A stretch of DNA of 64,000 nt from the NCBI RefSeq assembly GCF_021869535.1, contig NW_026262734.1:81592339-81656338 (forward strand), read 5' to 3'. Positions 26,501-35,448 of the stretch are shown here, in pieces (within the stretch, counting starts at the first letter, position 1; every line of letters starts with the position of its first letter). This DNA is from Mytilus californianus (Eukaryota > Mollusca > Bivalvia > Mytilida > Mytilidae). The notes under the pieces are model-generated. The model was not told the DNA's origin. It did no database searches and saw nothing but the letters and a program-made list of their open reading frames with translations. A program made the translations under genes and the position numbers.

Positions 26501-26959
26501 TTGCAAAGATCAGTTGTTGCATTGTGGAATTACTTATACAAAACACAATAGTTTTTTCTAAGATTAATACATAAACTACCTATATCATGTATATGTGTTG
26601 CTTATAAAATTACACTGATGACCACTGATTTTAATTATCCCCTGAAAAGTGTCCATTCTGATGGCAAAATAAGAGATAACAATAATAGTTAACAAATCGC
26701 TACCCAGGAAAATTGACAAATACGGATGGTAATAAAATAAAGCCGTTTTTGCTCTACTCGAGTATCTGTCGTGTTAACCATAACATTTAAAAATGAAATT
26801 GCAAGTCGTATTGCATGAATAATAGTGAAAGAAGACAAATAAAACTCATCCTTCCTGATTGATGGTGAACATTCTTCTTGTGCGTATATGCATAATTGGA
26901 AATGATTAATTACTCACCAGAAACACTATTAATGCAATAATTAGTATTTGTTCATGCAT
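8489..26959 (-). CDS. Gene C: single-pass membrane protein with cysteine-rich ectodomain (3' end not found)
   Basis: Ten minus-strand exons join with matching phases: 26959-26918, 24143-23975, 21979-21671, 20357-20291, 16038-15956, 14170-14132, 13356-13297, 13171-13121, 10909-10847, 8532-8489. The product is at least 309 residues. Residues 1-14 begin a hydrophobic signal peptide (MHEQILIIALIVFL). Residues about 27-173 carry many cysteines, with the run D-R-K-C-R-C-D-Y and later C-S-C and D-C-S-C-Y. A 67-nt exon gives D-Y-Q-C-V-K and F-V-C-K-D. A polar stalk follows, then a single helix at about 225-246 (VLIVCSAGIIVVGILCMFLI), and a short acidic tail including TIEIYDSPKNTTY. Type I plasma-membrane topology is inferred. 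I believe the cysteine-rich module recurs in bivalve predicted proteins, but I can assign no function. The last exon ends in phase 0 with no stop, so more coding sequence must exist. The acceptor of exon 8 is one of two neighbouring AGs, chosen by phase. Confidence 0.75.
9080..9745 (+). repeat. Interspersed repeat R5 split by a nested MITE
   Basis: Left part 9080-9151 and right part 9549-9745 match the uninterrupted minus-strand copy at 38405-38700. Shared text includes ATGGAATTCTATGCAACAGT, GCTAGCTATAAAACCAG and TTTCCATTCGTTTGATGTGT. A 389-bp element sits between the halves. Confidence 0.8.
9152..9548. mobile_element. MITE with GGATGTTCGC termini and TTAA flanks
   Basis: The unit 9156-9544 starts GGATGTTCGCTAC and ends GAGCGAACATCC, giving an inverted terminal match of about 10-11 bp. 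TTAA flanks both ends (9152-9155 and 9545-9548). It has no coding capacity. A second copy, 383 bp, lies at 39725-40107. TTAA flanks are typical of piggyBac-type targets, but the termini do not start with the usual CCY, so superfamily is open. TA flanks with AGGATG termini are equally consistent. Confidence 0.8.
9905..10215 (+). repeat. Interspersed repeat family R2, longest forward copy
   Basis: Carries GAGTGCCAATGAGACAACTC, TACGGCCTTCAACACGGAGC, GCTATAAAGGGCCCCGATAT and, near its end, AACGACAACCACTGAACAAC. It is the best representative of R2 in the window. It lies in intron 9 of gene C. Confidence 0.75.
10847..10909 (-). CDS. Gene C exon 9, cytoplasmic tail
   Basis: 63 nt with the strong donor GAAG|GTAAGT, phase 1 to phase 1. 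It encodes KLESYQNKPYEFTVLKDLIE. The acceptor (ACAAAG|CC) has a weak pyrimidine tract. Confidence 0.6.
13121..13171 (-). CDS. Gene C exon 8, cytoplasmic tail
   Basis: 51 nt read as ECSSPLETHDNASIFH, with donor G|GTGCGT. Two AGs compete as acceptor. The one at 13173-13172 keeps phase 1 and avoids a second membrane helix. The upstream one at 13178-13177 would give a 66-residue hydrophobic reading to a stop at 12977. Confidence 0.5.
13297..13356 (-). CDS. Gene C exon 7, second half of membrane helix
   Basis: 60 nt between TTTCAG| and G|GTATGA, phase 1 to phase 1. It encodes GILCMFLIPLLHETVEIFNT, the cytoplasmic half of the helix and the start of the tail. Confidence 0.7.
14132..14170 (-). CDS. 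Gene C exon 6, first half of membrane helix
   Basis: A 39-nt micro-exon between TTAATAG| and G|GTAAGT, phase 1 to phase 1. It encodes EVLIVCSAGIIVV, half of the transmembrane helix. Confidence 0.7.
14876..15891. repeat. Tandem duplication, period about 513 bp, in gene C intron 5
   Basis: GCACTAATAAATATCTAATT occurs at 14901 and again at 15414. The match runs on through TAGCAGGCGTCTATTTTTAT, GGTTCCTCCGACGTAGGATA and TTTAATGTTTCTACTTA. The second unit has a roughly 20-bp insertion and other changes, so the duplication is not recent. No exon is seen inside either unit. Confidence 0.85.
15956..16038 (-). CDS. Gene C exon 5, stalk
   Basis: 83 nt between TTGCAG| and G|GTACAT, phase 2 to phase 1. 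It encodes a polar, cysteine-free stretch (SETKVEKLNENVL and following) suited to a juxtamembrane stalk. Confidence 0.7.
19295..19510 (-). repeat. Interspersed repeat family R1, reverse copy
   Basis: Contains ATATACCAAAGGGATATTC, AAGTCGAAAACAAACTGACA and, at the far end, GGTGCTCCGGAAGGGGCAG. Other reverse copies are at 25055, 36945 and 58165. The forward copy at 19744-19890 makes an inverted pair. Confidence 0.75.
19744..19890 (+). repeat. Interspersed repeat family R1, forward copy
   Basis: Shares the block GCTCAATCTTTGTTTTCTAT and the later TTGATATCTTCCGCCTGTAT with the forward copies at 28627, 30763 and 62470. Confidence 0.7.
20291..20357 (-). CDS. Gene C exon 4
   Basis: 67 nt between ATTCCAG| and C|GTAAGT, phase 1 to phase 2. 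It encodes YQCVKIEDSYGKFVCKDIEI, completing the extracellular cysteine module. Confidence 0.75.
20770..20858. repeat. Foldback element, arms TATGGAGTCAGTAAATTCC
   Basis: TATGGAGTCAGTAAATTCCA at about 20779-20799 pairs with TGGAATTTAATGACCCCATA near 20829-20848 with few mismatches. The loop is about 28 nt, and AT repeats lie outside the arms. It lies in intron 3 of gene C. Confidence 0.65.
21671..21979 (-). CDS. Gene C exon 3, cysteine-rich module
   Basis: 309 nt between AATCCAG| and G|GTAAGA, phase 1 to phase 1, giving 102 full codons. Cysteine pairs cluster in C-I-Y-K-K-T-M-C, K-C-R-C-D-Y, C-S-C and D-C-S-C. This is the longest and most convincing exon of gene C. No named domain is assigned. 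Confidence 0.8.
22944..23045. repeat. Degenerate copy of the CTGAGAGG hairpin element
   Basis: Ends TCTGAGAGGACGATAGAACA and GTAACCCTCTCAGCTATGTT match the arms of the near-perfect hairpin at 41358-41490. The centre ACCGAGGCGAGGGGTAACAA also matches. It lies in intron 2 of gene C. Confidence 0.7.
23416..23487. repeat. Exact 36-bp tandem duplication
   Basis: Two identical 36-bp units abut at 23451/23452, each starting CGTTCCAATTCTGACAGGAC. Identity is complete, so the event is young or the units are homogenised. It is intronic in gene C. Confidence 0.95.
23975..24143 (-). CDS. Gene C exon 2
   Basis: 169 nt between TTACAG| and G|GTAGGT. It enters in phase 0 and leaves in phase 1, giving 56 residues with four cysteines (KCPSGKQLYL, SVCLSV, YTCLLD, ENCNGPK). 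This is extracellular sequence. Confidence 0.75.
24978..25061. repeat. 42-bp tandem duplication
   Basis: Units 24978-25019 and 25020-25061 differ at one base. Each starts GAGTATATAATTCATAAAGA. It abuts the R1 copy that starts near 25055. It is intronic in gene C. Confidence 0.95.
25055..25640 (-). repeat. Interspersed repeat family R1, long reverse copy
   Basis: Extends the R1 match well beyond the short copies: ATACCAAAGGGATATTCAAA, then ATGTGGCACCCGTAGAGCTG, GAGGACGGGATTGCAATTTC, ATCAAGGAAATCATGACAGG and CTGCAGGCGCTGCTGGACC. The tail segment recurs at 27541-27665. R1 is therefore at least 550 bp when intact. Confidence 0.7.
26918..26959 (-). CDS. Gene C exon 1, signal peptide
   Basis: ATG at 26959 opens 14 hydrophobic codons ending at the donor CTG|GTGAGT, phase 0. 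An acceptor at 26990-26989 (TTTTTCAG|GGAG) precedes it, so this exon has a 5' UTR part from 26988 and there should be an upstream non-coding exon. The other nearby ATG (26955) hits a stop after three codons. Confidence 0.7.
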
Positions 26960-26984
26960 GATCAATTCTGTGTTAGGACTAATT

Positions 26985-27069
26985 CTCCCTGAAAAAAACA
27001 AATTGATCAAGCATTTCAACTTTATCTCCCTGAAAAAAAAAACAAATTGATCAAGCATTTCAACTTTAA
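26985..27069. repeat. 41-bp tandem duplication covering the acceptor of gene C exon 1
   Basis: CTCCCTGAAAAAAA then ACAAATTGATCAAGC recurs with period 41. On the minus strand each unit carries a pyrimidine tract and CAGGGAG, so the splice acceptor of exon 1 exists twice, 41 bp apart. Confidence 0.85.
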
Positions 27070-28626
27070 CACTTGTTTCTAATCGATCTTAAAATTTCAC
27101 AGGTCAAATGTTCAAAAAGATAACAAAAACAGTTGACAAATAGCATTGCAACATAAGTATTAGTAGAAATTTTTTCTATTGTCTTTTTTTTTTTGGTAAC
27201 GGTATCTTGTTTGATGTCAGTGTTGAGGTACTAATCTACGGATGAAAAAATAAAGTTTATGTTTGTTTTAAAGTCAATTAACTATTAGGGGACATTTCTA
27301 CGCTTGCAAAACCTTAGAATTTTTTACCCGGAATTCAAAATATAAAACAATTATTCGTAATAATGGTCCTAGTGCAAGAATCTCCTGTCGTCTTCGTTCA
27401 GTTAGAATTGAACCATGCATTTTATTCTTGTAGAAGGAAATAATTCACTTTAAACAAGAATGTCATTCGGTTAATTGGCGACTCAATGATTTACGTTTGA
27501 ATAGACTATATAGAAGGAAATTACGTTGATTGTGTAGGCTTCGGACCATTATAACTTCCTTGCGAGCAGCAACCCTCTATCAAGGAACGCATGATAGGAA
27601 ATACAAGCCCAGGAATATCGTATCAACTGGAAGATATAGACTCCGTATGCAGGCGCTGCTGGAATGTTGCTACATTGGATCAATGCTGGAAATTGCATAC
27701 TAACATGACAAGAGCACTGAAAAAACTAAATCCGAAGAATATTAATTATTTTCTTGGCAATGAATGCACAAGAGGGGAATTTATTGAACAATTTGTAACA
27801 ATCAAACCTTTTAAAAAATTTGATATTCCTATTTCTTAATTTTAATGTTTTTTTCAGTGATTTAAAAAGTCAATTTTACACGCGGACAAATATGAGTTTC
27901 CTTATCACGTCGGATACATTTCTGTTGTTTGAATCAGAGTGTTTTTTTACCGAGTCAGATTTACCCCTTTCTCTAACAAGATAATTGTATCTACGTCGGA
28001 CTTTCTTATGAATGAAACGAAGTTGGACTTACTCTTTCAATCCATTTTGAAGTTTAGAATAACGCATATATTTATAATGGTAGAGGACTATTTTATTCTA
28101 TTGCAAGTGAAAAGAGATTTTAATTGTTTCATGTCAAACAGATCTTTGAGGCAACGAGGGATACACGACGCTATTTTAAATCTATATGTCTATAGAATGA
28201 TTGTGGTAAAAATTCATTCCGAAATGCCAATTGTTTTAAGAAGAGAACAGTTTTGTACTAGTGCACGACGTGAACTACAACGGATGCCTAGTGATGATGC
28301 CTTCTGTCCATGTAGAGCTGATAATAGCCTTAGTTTCAAATCTTAATTCAGATGATAAAAGATATACAATTAAAATGTCTATATATTAAACACCTGACAA
28401 TCTATAGAAAGCAATCGTAGCTACCTTTATTCTCAACCGACCAATCAACCTACAAAGTTTGAAGAATCAAAAGATATTTTTTTTCAAATAAACATGCAAA
28501 TCCTCGAAAACTATAAATAATTAAACCTTTTACCTTTTAACTCTCTCAAAATGTAACTTAGGGCAATGATTTGAAATAGCTATAGCCTGATACAATTAAC
28601 ATAGTATTTTCAATGCAACTGATATC

Positions 28627-28775
28627 ACGATGCTCAGTCTTTAGTTTTCTATGTTGTGTTTTATGAACTGTGGTTTGGCTGGTGGTCTTTTTCTTTTTAA
28701 GTCATTGTGTTGTCAGTTCATTTTCGACTTATGAATGTCCCTGTGGTATCTCTCGCCTATCTTTTCTTTATCTTC
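28627..28775 (+). repeat. Interspersed repeat family R1, forward copy
   Basis: GCTCAGTCTTTAGTTTTCTA opens it, and CCCTGTGGTATCTCTCGCC closes it. Confidence 0.8.
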
Positions 28776-30762
28776 ATATTTATTATCTATATATTTTTCA
28801 CATTATAACTTTAATCAGCAGTCTCTTTTCCTATTCAACTCAAACAAACCAACTGAGGAAATACCAACAACTAGTGATGGACTACTCGTGTGAGAGACAG
28901 TTCACCCAAAACTTGAAACACATAACAACATTGATGAAAATTTGGAAATTGAAAAGTAAATAAGAAAGCCAAAACAATCTGACACCCTCATCTTTTTTCC
29001 GAGGTTTCAAATATAAATTGTGATGTTTGTATATGTAGCAATACATTTATTGATTCATTGGCCAAACTGCCCAGTCCAGTTCTCAATATTCCCCTTAAAC
29101 GAATTCGTTATATTGTATAACGAAATTCGCTATATCAATAGAACAAATTACGTTTGTAGTGAAGTTATACCACTGGACTCCAGAAATTCGTTATAAGCAA
29201 GTTTTACTGTAGTCAGTTAAAAATGGGGTTGTGTGTTCAAACAACCGGTTTTGGAAAGGTGCGCATCATTTCAATCGTAGTATACCAGGATTGCCAGTTA
29301 AGACTGTTTATCATGCTAGTGAGAATTGTTTCGTTACTGTCATCGCTTTTAATAAAACGAGCTCCTCTTATATATACTCTCTCTATTTTACGTAGAGAAT
29401 CTGTGCTTACTATATTGAATAGACATTTGTTTATTTAAGCTTTGATGTATAATTCCTTATATGACACATATTGAATGCTTATAGTGAATGTGGAAATTTA
29501 AATAATTTGAACTTAAATTGTTGAAATATTAGAGCAACATTTGAGTAGTGACAATGCAATGAATGTAAAAAATGAAATCGAAAGTTGAATAATATACATT
29601 TTGTAACTGGGTGTATGTCCTGAAAACAAGCGCATATGTTATTTTTTTTATAAAGAAAACCCCACACAAAATACAAATTTAGAAAACCATAACACAAGTA
29701 CATGATTATATATATCCACATACCTGGTTTTAAGTAGATGCGTAATGAATACAAGTTCATTGAATTTTCCTTTTCTTTGGTATTTTTATCCTTCATGGGA
29801 GAGATAATGATTAACATTTAGAAAAAATCATTTGAACATTTGAATACGGATCGAGTTATTAAACACAGTTATGTATTACAGTAACTTGATACACACTTTA
29901 AAGAATTATTCTTCTGTATTTCAAACATTTAAAACTCTGTCGATAAAATTTTGGCTCGATTACTTATTGTAAATCGACAAATATATTATCACGCATTTCC
30001 TACGCTTAAGCAGTTTAACACTTGCATATATATATACACATGTATATACTTACGCTATTGTGTATTCTACATATTACCAGTCATAATTGATTAATATACG
30101 AATGAGATATATACAGCCCTGTGGACTTTAACAGAAAAGAATGTGTTATCAGCTATAAACATATATATCTGATAACATATATTTATTTGTTATATATTTA
30201 AATACCTTCGATCTTTATACAAATACAAAAAAGATTTATTTAAAGGTGGTCATGGTTATAACACCAACAACACAAGCTCAACCGATAATTTTAAGATATA
30301 GACATTTAAATTGTAGACGTGTGTTGGTAAGGTATTGGATAATAAAGAATGTGGCGGGGTGAAAAATGTTTATGAGAGCTTAACCCTTCCTAACCTGGGA
30401 CATTGCTGGGACATTGATGTAACGGCAAACTATAAGAACAAACTGTAAAATCAATTGCAAATAGCTCAACTCAACAGATTGGTACAAAGCACAAAAAACT
30501 ACTGACGCAAAATAAAAGACACAAGGTAGCGATCAAACTCCCAGTGACTGGAATCAAGTTCATAGCCAATGACAATTAACATATATTTGGAAAAATTTAT
30601 CGCACCACCCTGATTTTTTCCCATAAAACAAAATATCAAACATATCGTATTATGAATGGTCCCAAAAGTATATAAACTTATTAATTTTGTATTGAGAACA
30701 TAACAGGCAAAATTAAAATATATTTGGTAGAAAAATAACAAATCTAATAAAGTACAATTTTT

Positions 30763-30905
30763 GTTGCTCAGTCTTTAGTTTTCTATGTTGTGTTTTGTGC
30801 TATTGTTTTTCTGTTGGTCTTTTCTTTTTTAGCCATGGCGTCGTCATTTTGTTTTCAACTTATGAGTTTGAATTTCCCTCTGGTATCTTTTGCCTCTCTT
30901 TTGAA
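30763..30905 (+). repeat. Interspersed repeat family R1, forward copy
   Basis: GCTCAGTCTTTAGTTTTCTA at the start, AGCCATGGCGTCGTCATTTT in the middle, and TCTGGTATCTTTTGCCTCTC at the end. It is nearly colinear with the 28627 copy. Confidence 0.8.
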
Positions 30906-31118
30906 AATCATAAGGATATCTTGTGTAATAAAAATTTACTATGACTAACTTCTTTGGATGCTTACAAGTAGAAAAGTTCAATATCACAATTAATTTTGCT
31001 TAGATACGCTACATTACAAAGAAAACACGACAATGTCAATACCGAGTGAAACCACCGTTCACACGAATCATCTATGCTAACCGTCCTTTCATTCCATGAT
31101 TTTGTTCTGATGATTATT

Positions 31119-32090
31119 AGGTCTTTCCACTTTTCCGTGGAAAGACCATTTGCTTTTGTTCTGATTATAATTTTTTTCTCTTCCGCCTAATTTTTTTCTT
31201 CCGCTGTTTGGTTGTTTCGCAAGATGTTGCTTAGATATTTGGTATATAATATTACAGTTAATACGCTTTTGAAACTGACACCGATTAACCGAATACTTTT
31301 CCTCGTAAGAGTTATCTTCCCGAACACTGTTTTTCTTGTTATTTATAATACTTTGCAACCGTAGTAGAAACCGACAAATTTATTTATCCAAATTGCTGAG
31401 GTCAAGGTCCAAGGTCAAGGTAATATTCTAATTTTTGATATCGTCTTGTTATCACTTATTTTCAGAAATTGTATAAGATATCGACAAAATGTTTTTATAT
31501 AATCATGATAATTGTTAGTTGCGACATGTTGTTACACATTAATTTTGGTTGAAATGGTACGTAGACATTTAATGGGAGTTTTCTCCCCTCTTAAATTTAA
31601 AATTAGCTGTATGGTGATATAACTCATTAACTATAATTATTAGAGACCTAGGGTCATTTGATTTGAGGCCCTTGCTTTATGACCTTAACATTGATGTCAA
31701 GGTCAAAGTCTGATTTATCGTTCGAGATTTTGACCTTAGCTTTAACTTCTTATTGATTCAAGATAAAGTCAAAGGGTCTTTTACATTGGGTAACAGATAT
31801 ATGACCTTGAAGAGGGTTTACCGGTAGTGACCTATTGTAAACCGGAAGTAGCCATTTTTGTATTATTTTCATGTATAAGTTACTAGAACTATATATTTTT
31901 GGAATCAGTGTGAAGTAAGGTTGGAATGTAACCGGAAATAGCATTTTGTAAACCGGAAGTACCTTCTTATCTCCCTTATTTTAAAGAAAGCATATAAAAA
32001 CCATATATTTTCGGAATCAGCATAAATTAATATATTATCTGACACCAGATTTGACATTGAATATTTTCCTTTCTAGATATGTCTACTTGG
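31119..32090 (+). repeat. Repeat R6, unit 1, with terminal hairpin
   Basis: Starts with the palindrome GGTCTTTCCACTTTTCCG then TGGAAAGACC, followed by a TTTTTTTCTTCCGC tract, GTTTCGCAAGATGTTGCTTA, GATATTTGGTATATAATATT and later short blocks built on GTAAACCGGAAGTAGCC. A second unit follows head to tail, and an inverted unit lies at 42490-43502. No protein is evident. Confidence 0.8.
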
Positions 32091-33110
32091 GGTGGAAAGA
32101 CCTTCATTGGTTTTTAATTATCAATATTATTTTTTTTCTTCCGCCACTTTTATTTCTTGCGAAGAGATTTTGTTTCGCAAGATGTCGTACAGATATTTGG
32201 TATATGATATCAGACAGTATATACCCTTTTAAAATGACACCGTTTAACCGAACACTTTTCCTTGCAAGATTTATCTCTCCAAACACTGTTTTCCTTGTGA
32301 TTGCTACTCTTTCGCAACCGTAAAAGAAAGCGACAAATTTATTTTTTCAAATTAATCGTTATATCCTTAGGATTTTTTCTAAAATTTTGACCGAAGCAAT
32401 CTGTCGACTCCATATGAGAGTAATTTCCCCTTATGTATTTGATATAAGCGATATGTATTTGTGACTGGTAAACCATAGGTAATAGAGACCTAGGGTCTTT
32501 TGATTTGAGGTCCAGGGTCCACCAAACACAAAATGAGATCAAGGTCATGTTCTGAAATTTGATTTTGGCTTTTTGTAGCTCCTCTTAGAAAGCGTATAAT
32601 ATATCGACAAAACATTTTTATTAAATTGTTAGTTGCGACATGTCGTAATACAAACATTTTGGTTAAAAGGGTACGCTGACATTTAATGGGAGTTTTCTTC
32701 CCTCTTATATCTAAAATTAACTGTATGGTGACATAACTCATTAACCATTTAAAGAAGAATCCTAGGGCCTTGCTTTATGACTTTGAAATTTTGATAAAGG
32801 TCAAAGGTTAATTTGATGTTCTAGATTTTGACCTTTGCTATAAATTCATATTTATACATGATAAAGCCATGGGTTTTTTTGCATTATGTTGGTAGATATA
32901 TGACCTTGAAAAGGTCAACCAGAAGTGACCTTTATTAAACCGGAAGTAGCCATTTCCTACAATGATTTCATTTAAAAGTACATAGAATCATATATTTTTG
33001 GAATCAGTGTGAAGTAACCTATCAGATGATACCTTAAGTGACATTTTGTAAATCGGAAGAAGCAACATATTTCCCTAATTTCATCTGGTTTTTAATATAT
33101 TGTTATTTTT
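32091..33110 (+). repeat. Repeat R6, unit 2, in tandem with unit 1
   Basis: Starts at GGTGGAAAGACC (half of the palindrome), repeats TTTTTCTTCCGCCACTTTTA, TTTCGCAAGATGTCGTACAG and ATTTGGTATATGATATCAGA, and ends in the same AACCGGAAGTAGCCATTTCC block as unit 1. Confidence 0.8.
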
Positions 33111-33594
33111 ATAATGAAATAAATAGCATGCTAAGCAAGTATAAAACCCTTAACCTAACAAATAAGGGATTGATCCTAAATCGTATTGACATTTCGATTT
33201 ATATTAAGCCTCTGACTATCACTTACGTATTATTTTTTTAGAATTGATAAAACTGATACATATTCAAAAAAATGTATGAAATAAAAAGAAAGAAGAATTT
33301 AAATCTTTAATGTTGAATCAGAATACCGAAATGGAACATGATAATATCGTCTTTTGATTTGTGGAGTGTTTGTCATCTTTAATATCAGTATTATCCTTGC
33401 AAAGTAGTGGCCGGTGTATGACTCAATAATAATAGCAATATCATAATAGAGGAAAAGATGATGAGACATATCCGTGGTCATTTGTGACATAAACACTCCC
33501 TATCGTCCATTCAGCGCCCATTTACACTTTTCGTGGGACGACAAGAACTGTCCCATCAGAAAACCCTGATTGAATAGCTTCCTTGTAGGCAGGA

Positions 33595-33800
33595 AACATC
33601 AACGAAAACATGAGAAGACAAAAGCCTTCAACAACGAGCAAAACCAAATTTACATTTGTAGTAAGTATGCTAAAAAAAATCCCTTTACAAAACAATAACG
33701 AAAAACATAATGTATGATACACATCAATCAACGACAACCACTGAATAATAGGTTCATGGCTTGTGACAGGCATAAACAGAACGTGGCTGAGTGAACAATG
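33595..33800 (+). repeat. Interspersed repeat family R2, partial copy
   Basis: Retains AAAGCCTTCAACAACGAGC and ATCAACGACAACCACTGAAT near its 3' end. The 5' half is lost. Confidence 0.6.
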
Positions 33801-34750
33801 TTTGCACATTTTTTTATTTTTTGTAAGAAAAAAAAGATTCATCTTAAATTAGTTAAAATATACATACATGTGCATGAGTAAAACATACATGAGCAGAAGG
33901 TTGGAAGTTAAGTTGGCATATATAACAAGTTGACAGGCAATGACATATTCTGACTAGTTCTATTATTGTTATTGAATTTGCAACCTATTGAATCTTATAA
34001 CAAATAACAAAAAGATCCCCATTGTACCATCAATTGTGAATTTAATGGCGAAAAAAAACAAGCAAATATTTCATCGAAATCATCCACACAGTGGTGTAGA
34101 CGAGTTTTTTTTATGACGACTACTTGCCGAAAAGAATGAAAGAATTGTATTCAGAACTGTGGACAAACAAAAAATTTTAACCGATGAAAAAAGTGATCAT
34201 GGTTATTTAGATCATAAATGAAAATAACAATATATCAATTTCGTACGTCCTCAGATCTATTCTGTATTAACTTTAATCCGAAACGTCAATCCAAAACGAT
34301 TGAAAGCCAAAACATGTACAAGACCCTGGGCTTTGCACACGAAGAGCGGAATGACCAAAAGGGACCTACAAAAATTACAAAATTCATCTAAGATCTACTC
34401 AACATATTGTGTATATATTTGACTGTCGATCGTAGTAATCTGTGTGTTGCCCGAATATGTCTTATGATTATTGTTGCCGTTGGGTTGCTGTATCATCATC
34501 TTATAAACTGCATTTCCTTGTATGACTATGTAAATATATGCACAATGACAACATGGATATAATATTGTTAGAAAAACAAAAAACAAGTCAGTTGAAAGCA
34601 AGACTTCATTGTTTACGTTTGCATGAACAACAATGATTTCGTAATCAATATGTGATCCCTGGATACGAAAAATCATGAACTCGGGAATATAATACGCAAA
34701 TGATTTCCTATGTTCTTTTTTTTTCTCTTCACCTGTGATTGTTTGATCAA

Positions 34751-34831
34751 TAAAATTGAGAATGGAAATGGGGAATGTGTCAAAGAGACAACAACCCGAC
34801 CACAGAGCAGACAACAGCCGAAGGCCACCAA
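34751..34831 (-). mobile_element. Solo 3' end of the Penelope-like element, just behind gene A
   Basis: AAAATTGAGAATGGAAATGG through AACAACCCGACCACAGAGC to GCCACCAA matches the terminal 80 bp of the element at 50606-54918. It starts about 15 bp downstream of the gene A stop codon, in the same orientation. Confidence 0.85.
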
Positions 34832-34835
34832 TACT

Positions 34836-34841
34836 TTTATT
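34836..34841 (-). promoter_or_regulatory. Candidate polyadenylation signal of gene A
   Basis: AATAAA on the minus strand begins five bases after the stop codon. The equivalent hexamer is kept behind gene B at 62787-62782. If used, the 3' UTR is only a few tens of bases and ends inside the inserted Penelope-like tail. Confidence 0.4.
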
Positions 34842-34846
34842 TGAGT

Positions 34847-35448
34847 CTATTCTGAAAGAAATCCACTTTTGTCTACTTCAGAGATGTGGCAATAGGCAGT
34901 TTTGTCGACTAAAGTGTTATTCCGGTGAAGGTAGCTTGCTCGATCATACGTGCAGTCTACTGAAATTTCATAACCTGAATCGTACGCTTCTATTGGCGGA
35001 TAAGGACTGCATAAACTTTGATCTACTGTACAATTAAAATTGCTCGTAGACGGAATTGCATTTTGGCTTTGTTCGTCTTTATGACAACTTGATTCCTTTG
35101 TTCCGAGACTGGTAAATGGCTGTAGGTAACTTGCCCGATCATCGTTACAATTTGTTATACTTTCAGAACTGGACGAAACATTGTCATTTTCCAGATTAGA
35201 ACTGAATGTATGGGGAAGTAATATGCTGTCCAAATGACTATCATCTATGCTTTCGTAAAGGCTTTCGTGGAGTTCAAAAGTTTCTTGTGTTGCATGTTCT
35301 TCTGCTTCATCAACATTTTTTTTACGTTTTGATTTCGAAATACACATACGTTTCTTAACACAGTTTGAAATTCCTAAAATTCCAAGTAAAACAATAATCC
35401 CAGATAAAACTCCACATAATAAGATAAGTAGTTCTGTCTTTAATAAAC
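34847..35448 (-). CDS. Gene A exon 6, membrane helix and cytoplasmic tail
   Basis: From acceptor TTTTGCAG| at 35450-35449 to TAG at 34849-34847, 199 codons after the split glycine. It contains the helix, a basic anchor, HESLYESIDDSHLDS, and two copies of C-x2-DRASYL with the next C-H exactly 21 residues after the first cysteine in both. Confidence 0.9.

Larger units (their letters stand above)
27070..31118. other. Intergenic stretch with scattered repeats, no gene recognised
   Basis: It holds an R1 tail fragment at about 27541-27665, R1 forward copies at 28627-28775 and 30763-30905, and AT-rich unique DNA. Plus-strand open frames at 27591-27839 and 27939-28346 (135 codons) have no recognised domain. 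The first starts inside the repeat. Confidence 0.5.

Noticed and set aside
27939..28346. Plus-strand open frame of 135 codons
   Set aside because: The composition is not protein-like over its first half, no domain or splice sites are seen, and chance is likely in a window this long.
29722..29822. Possible upstream non-coding exon of gene C with donor CCAG|GTATGT
   Set aside because: An upstream exon is expected, but only a donor match supports this one. There is no way to confirm transcription from sequence.
34395..34814. Minus-strand open frame of 139 codons behind gene A
   Set aside because: It runs through the inserted Penelope-like tail and has no motif. It is downstream of the gene A stop and of a poly(A) signal.
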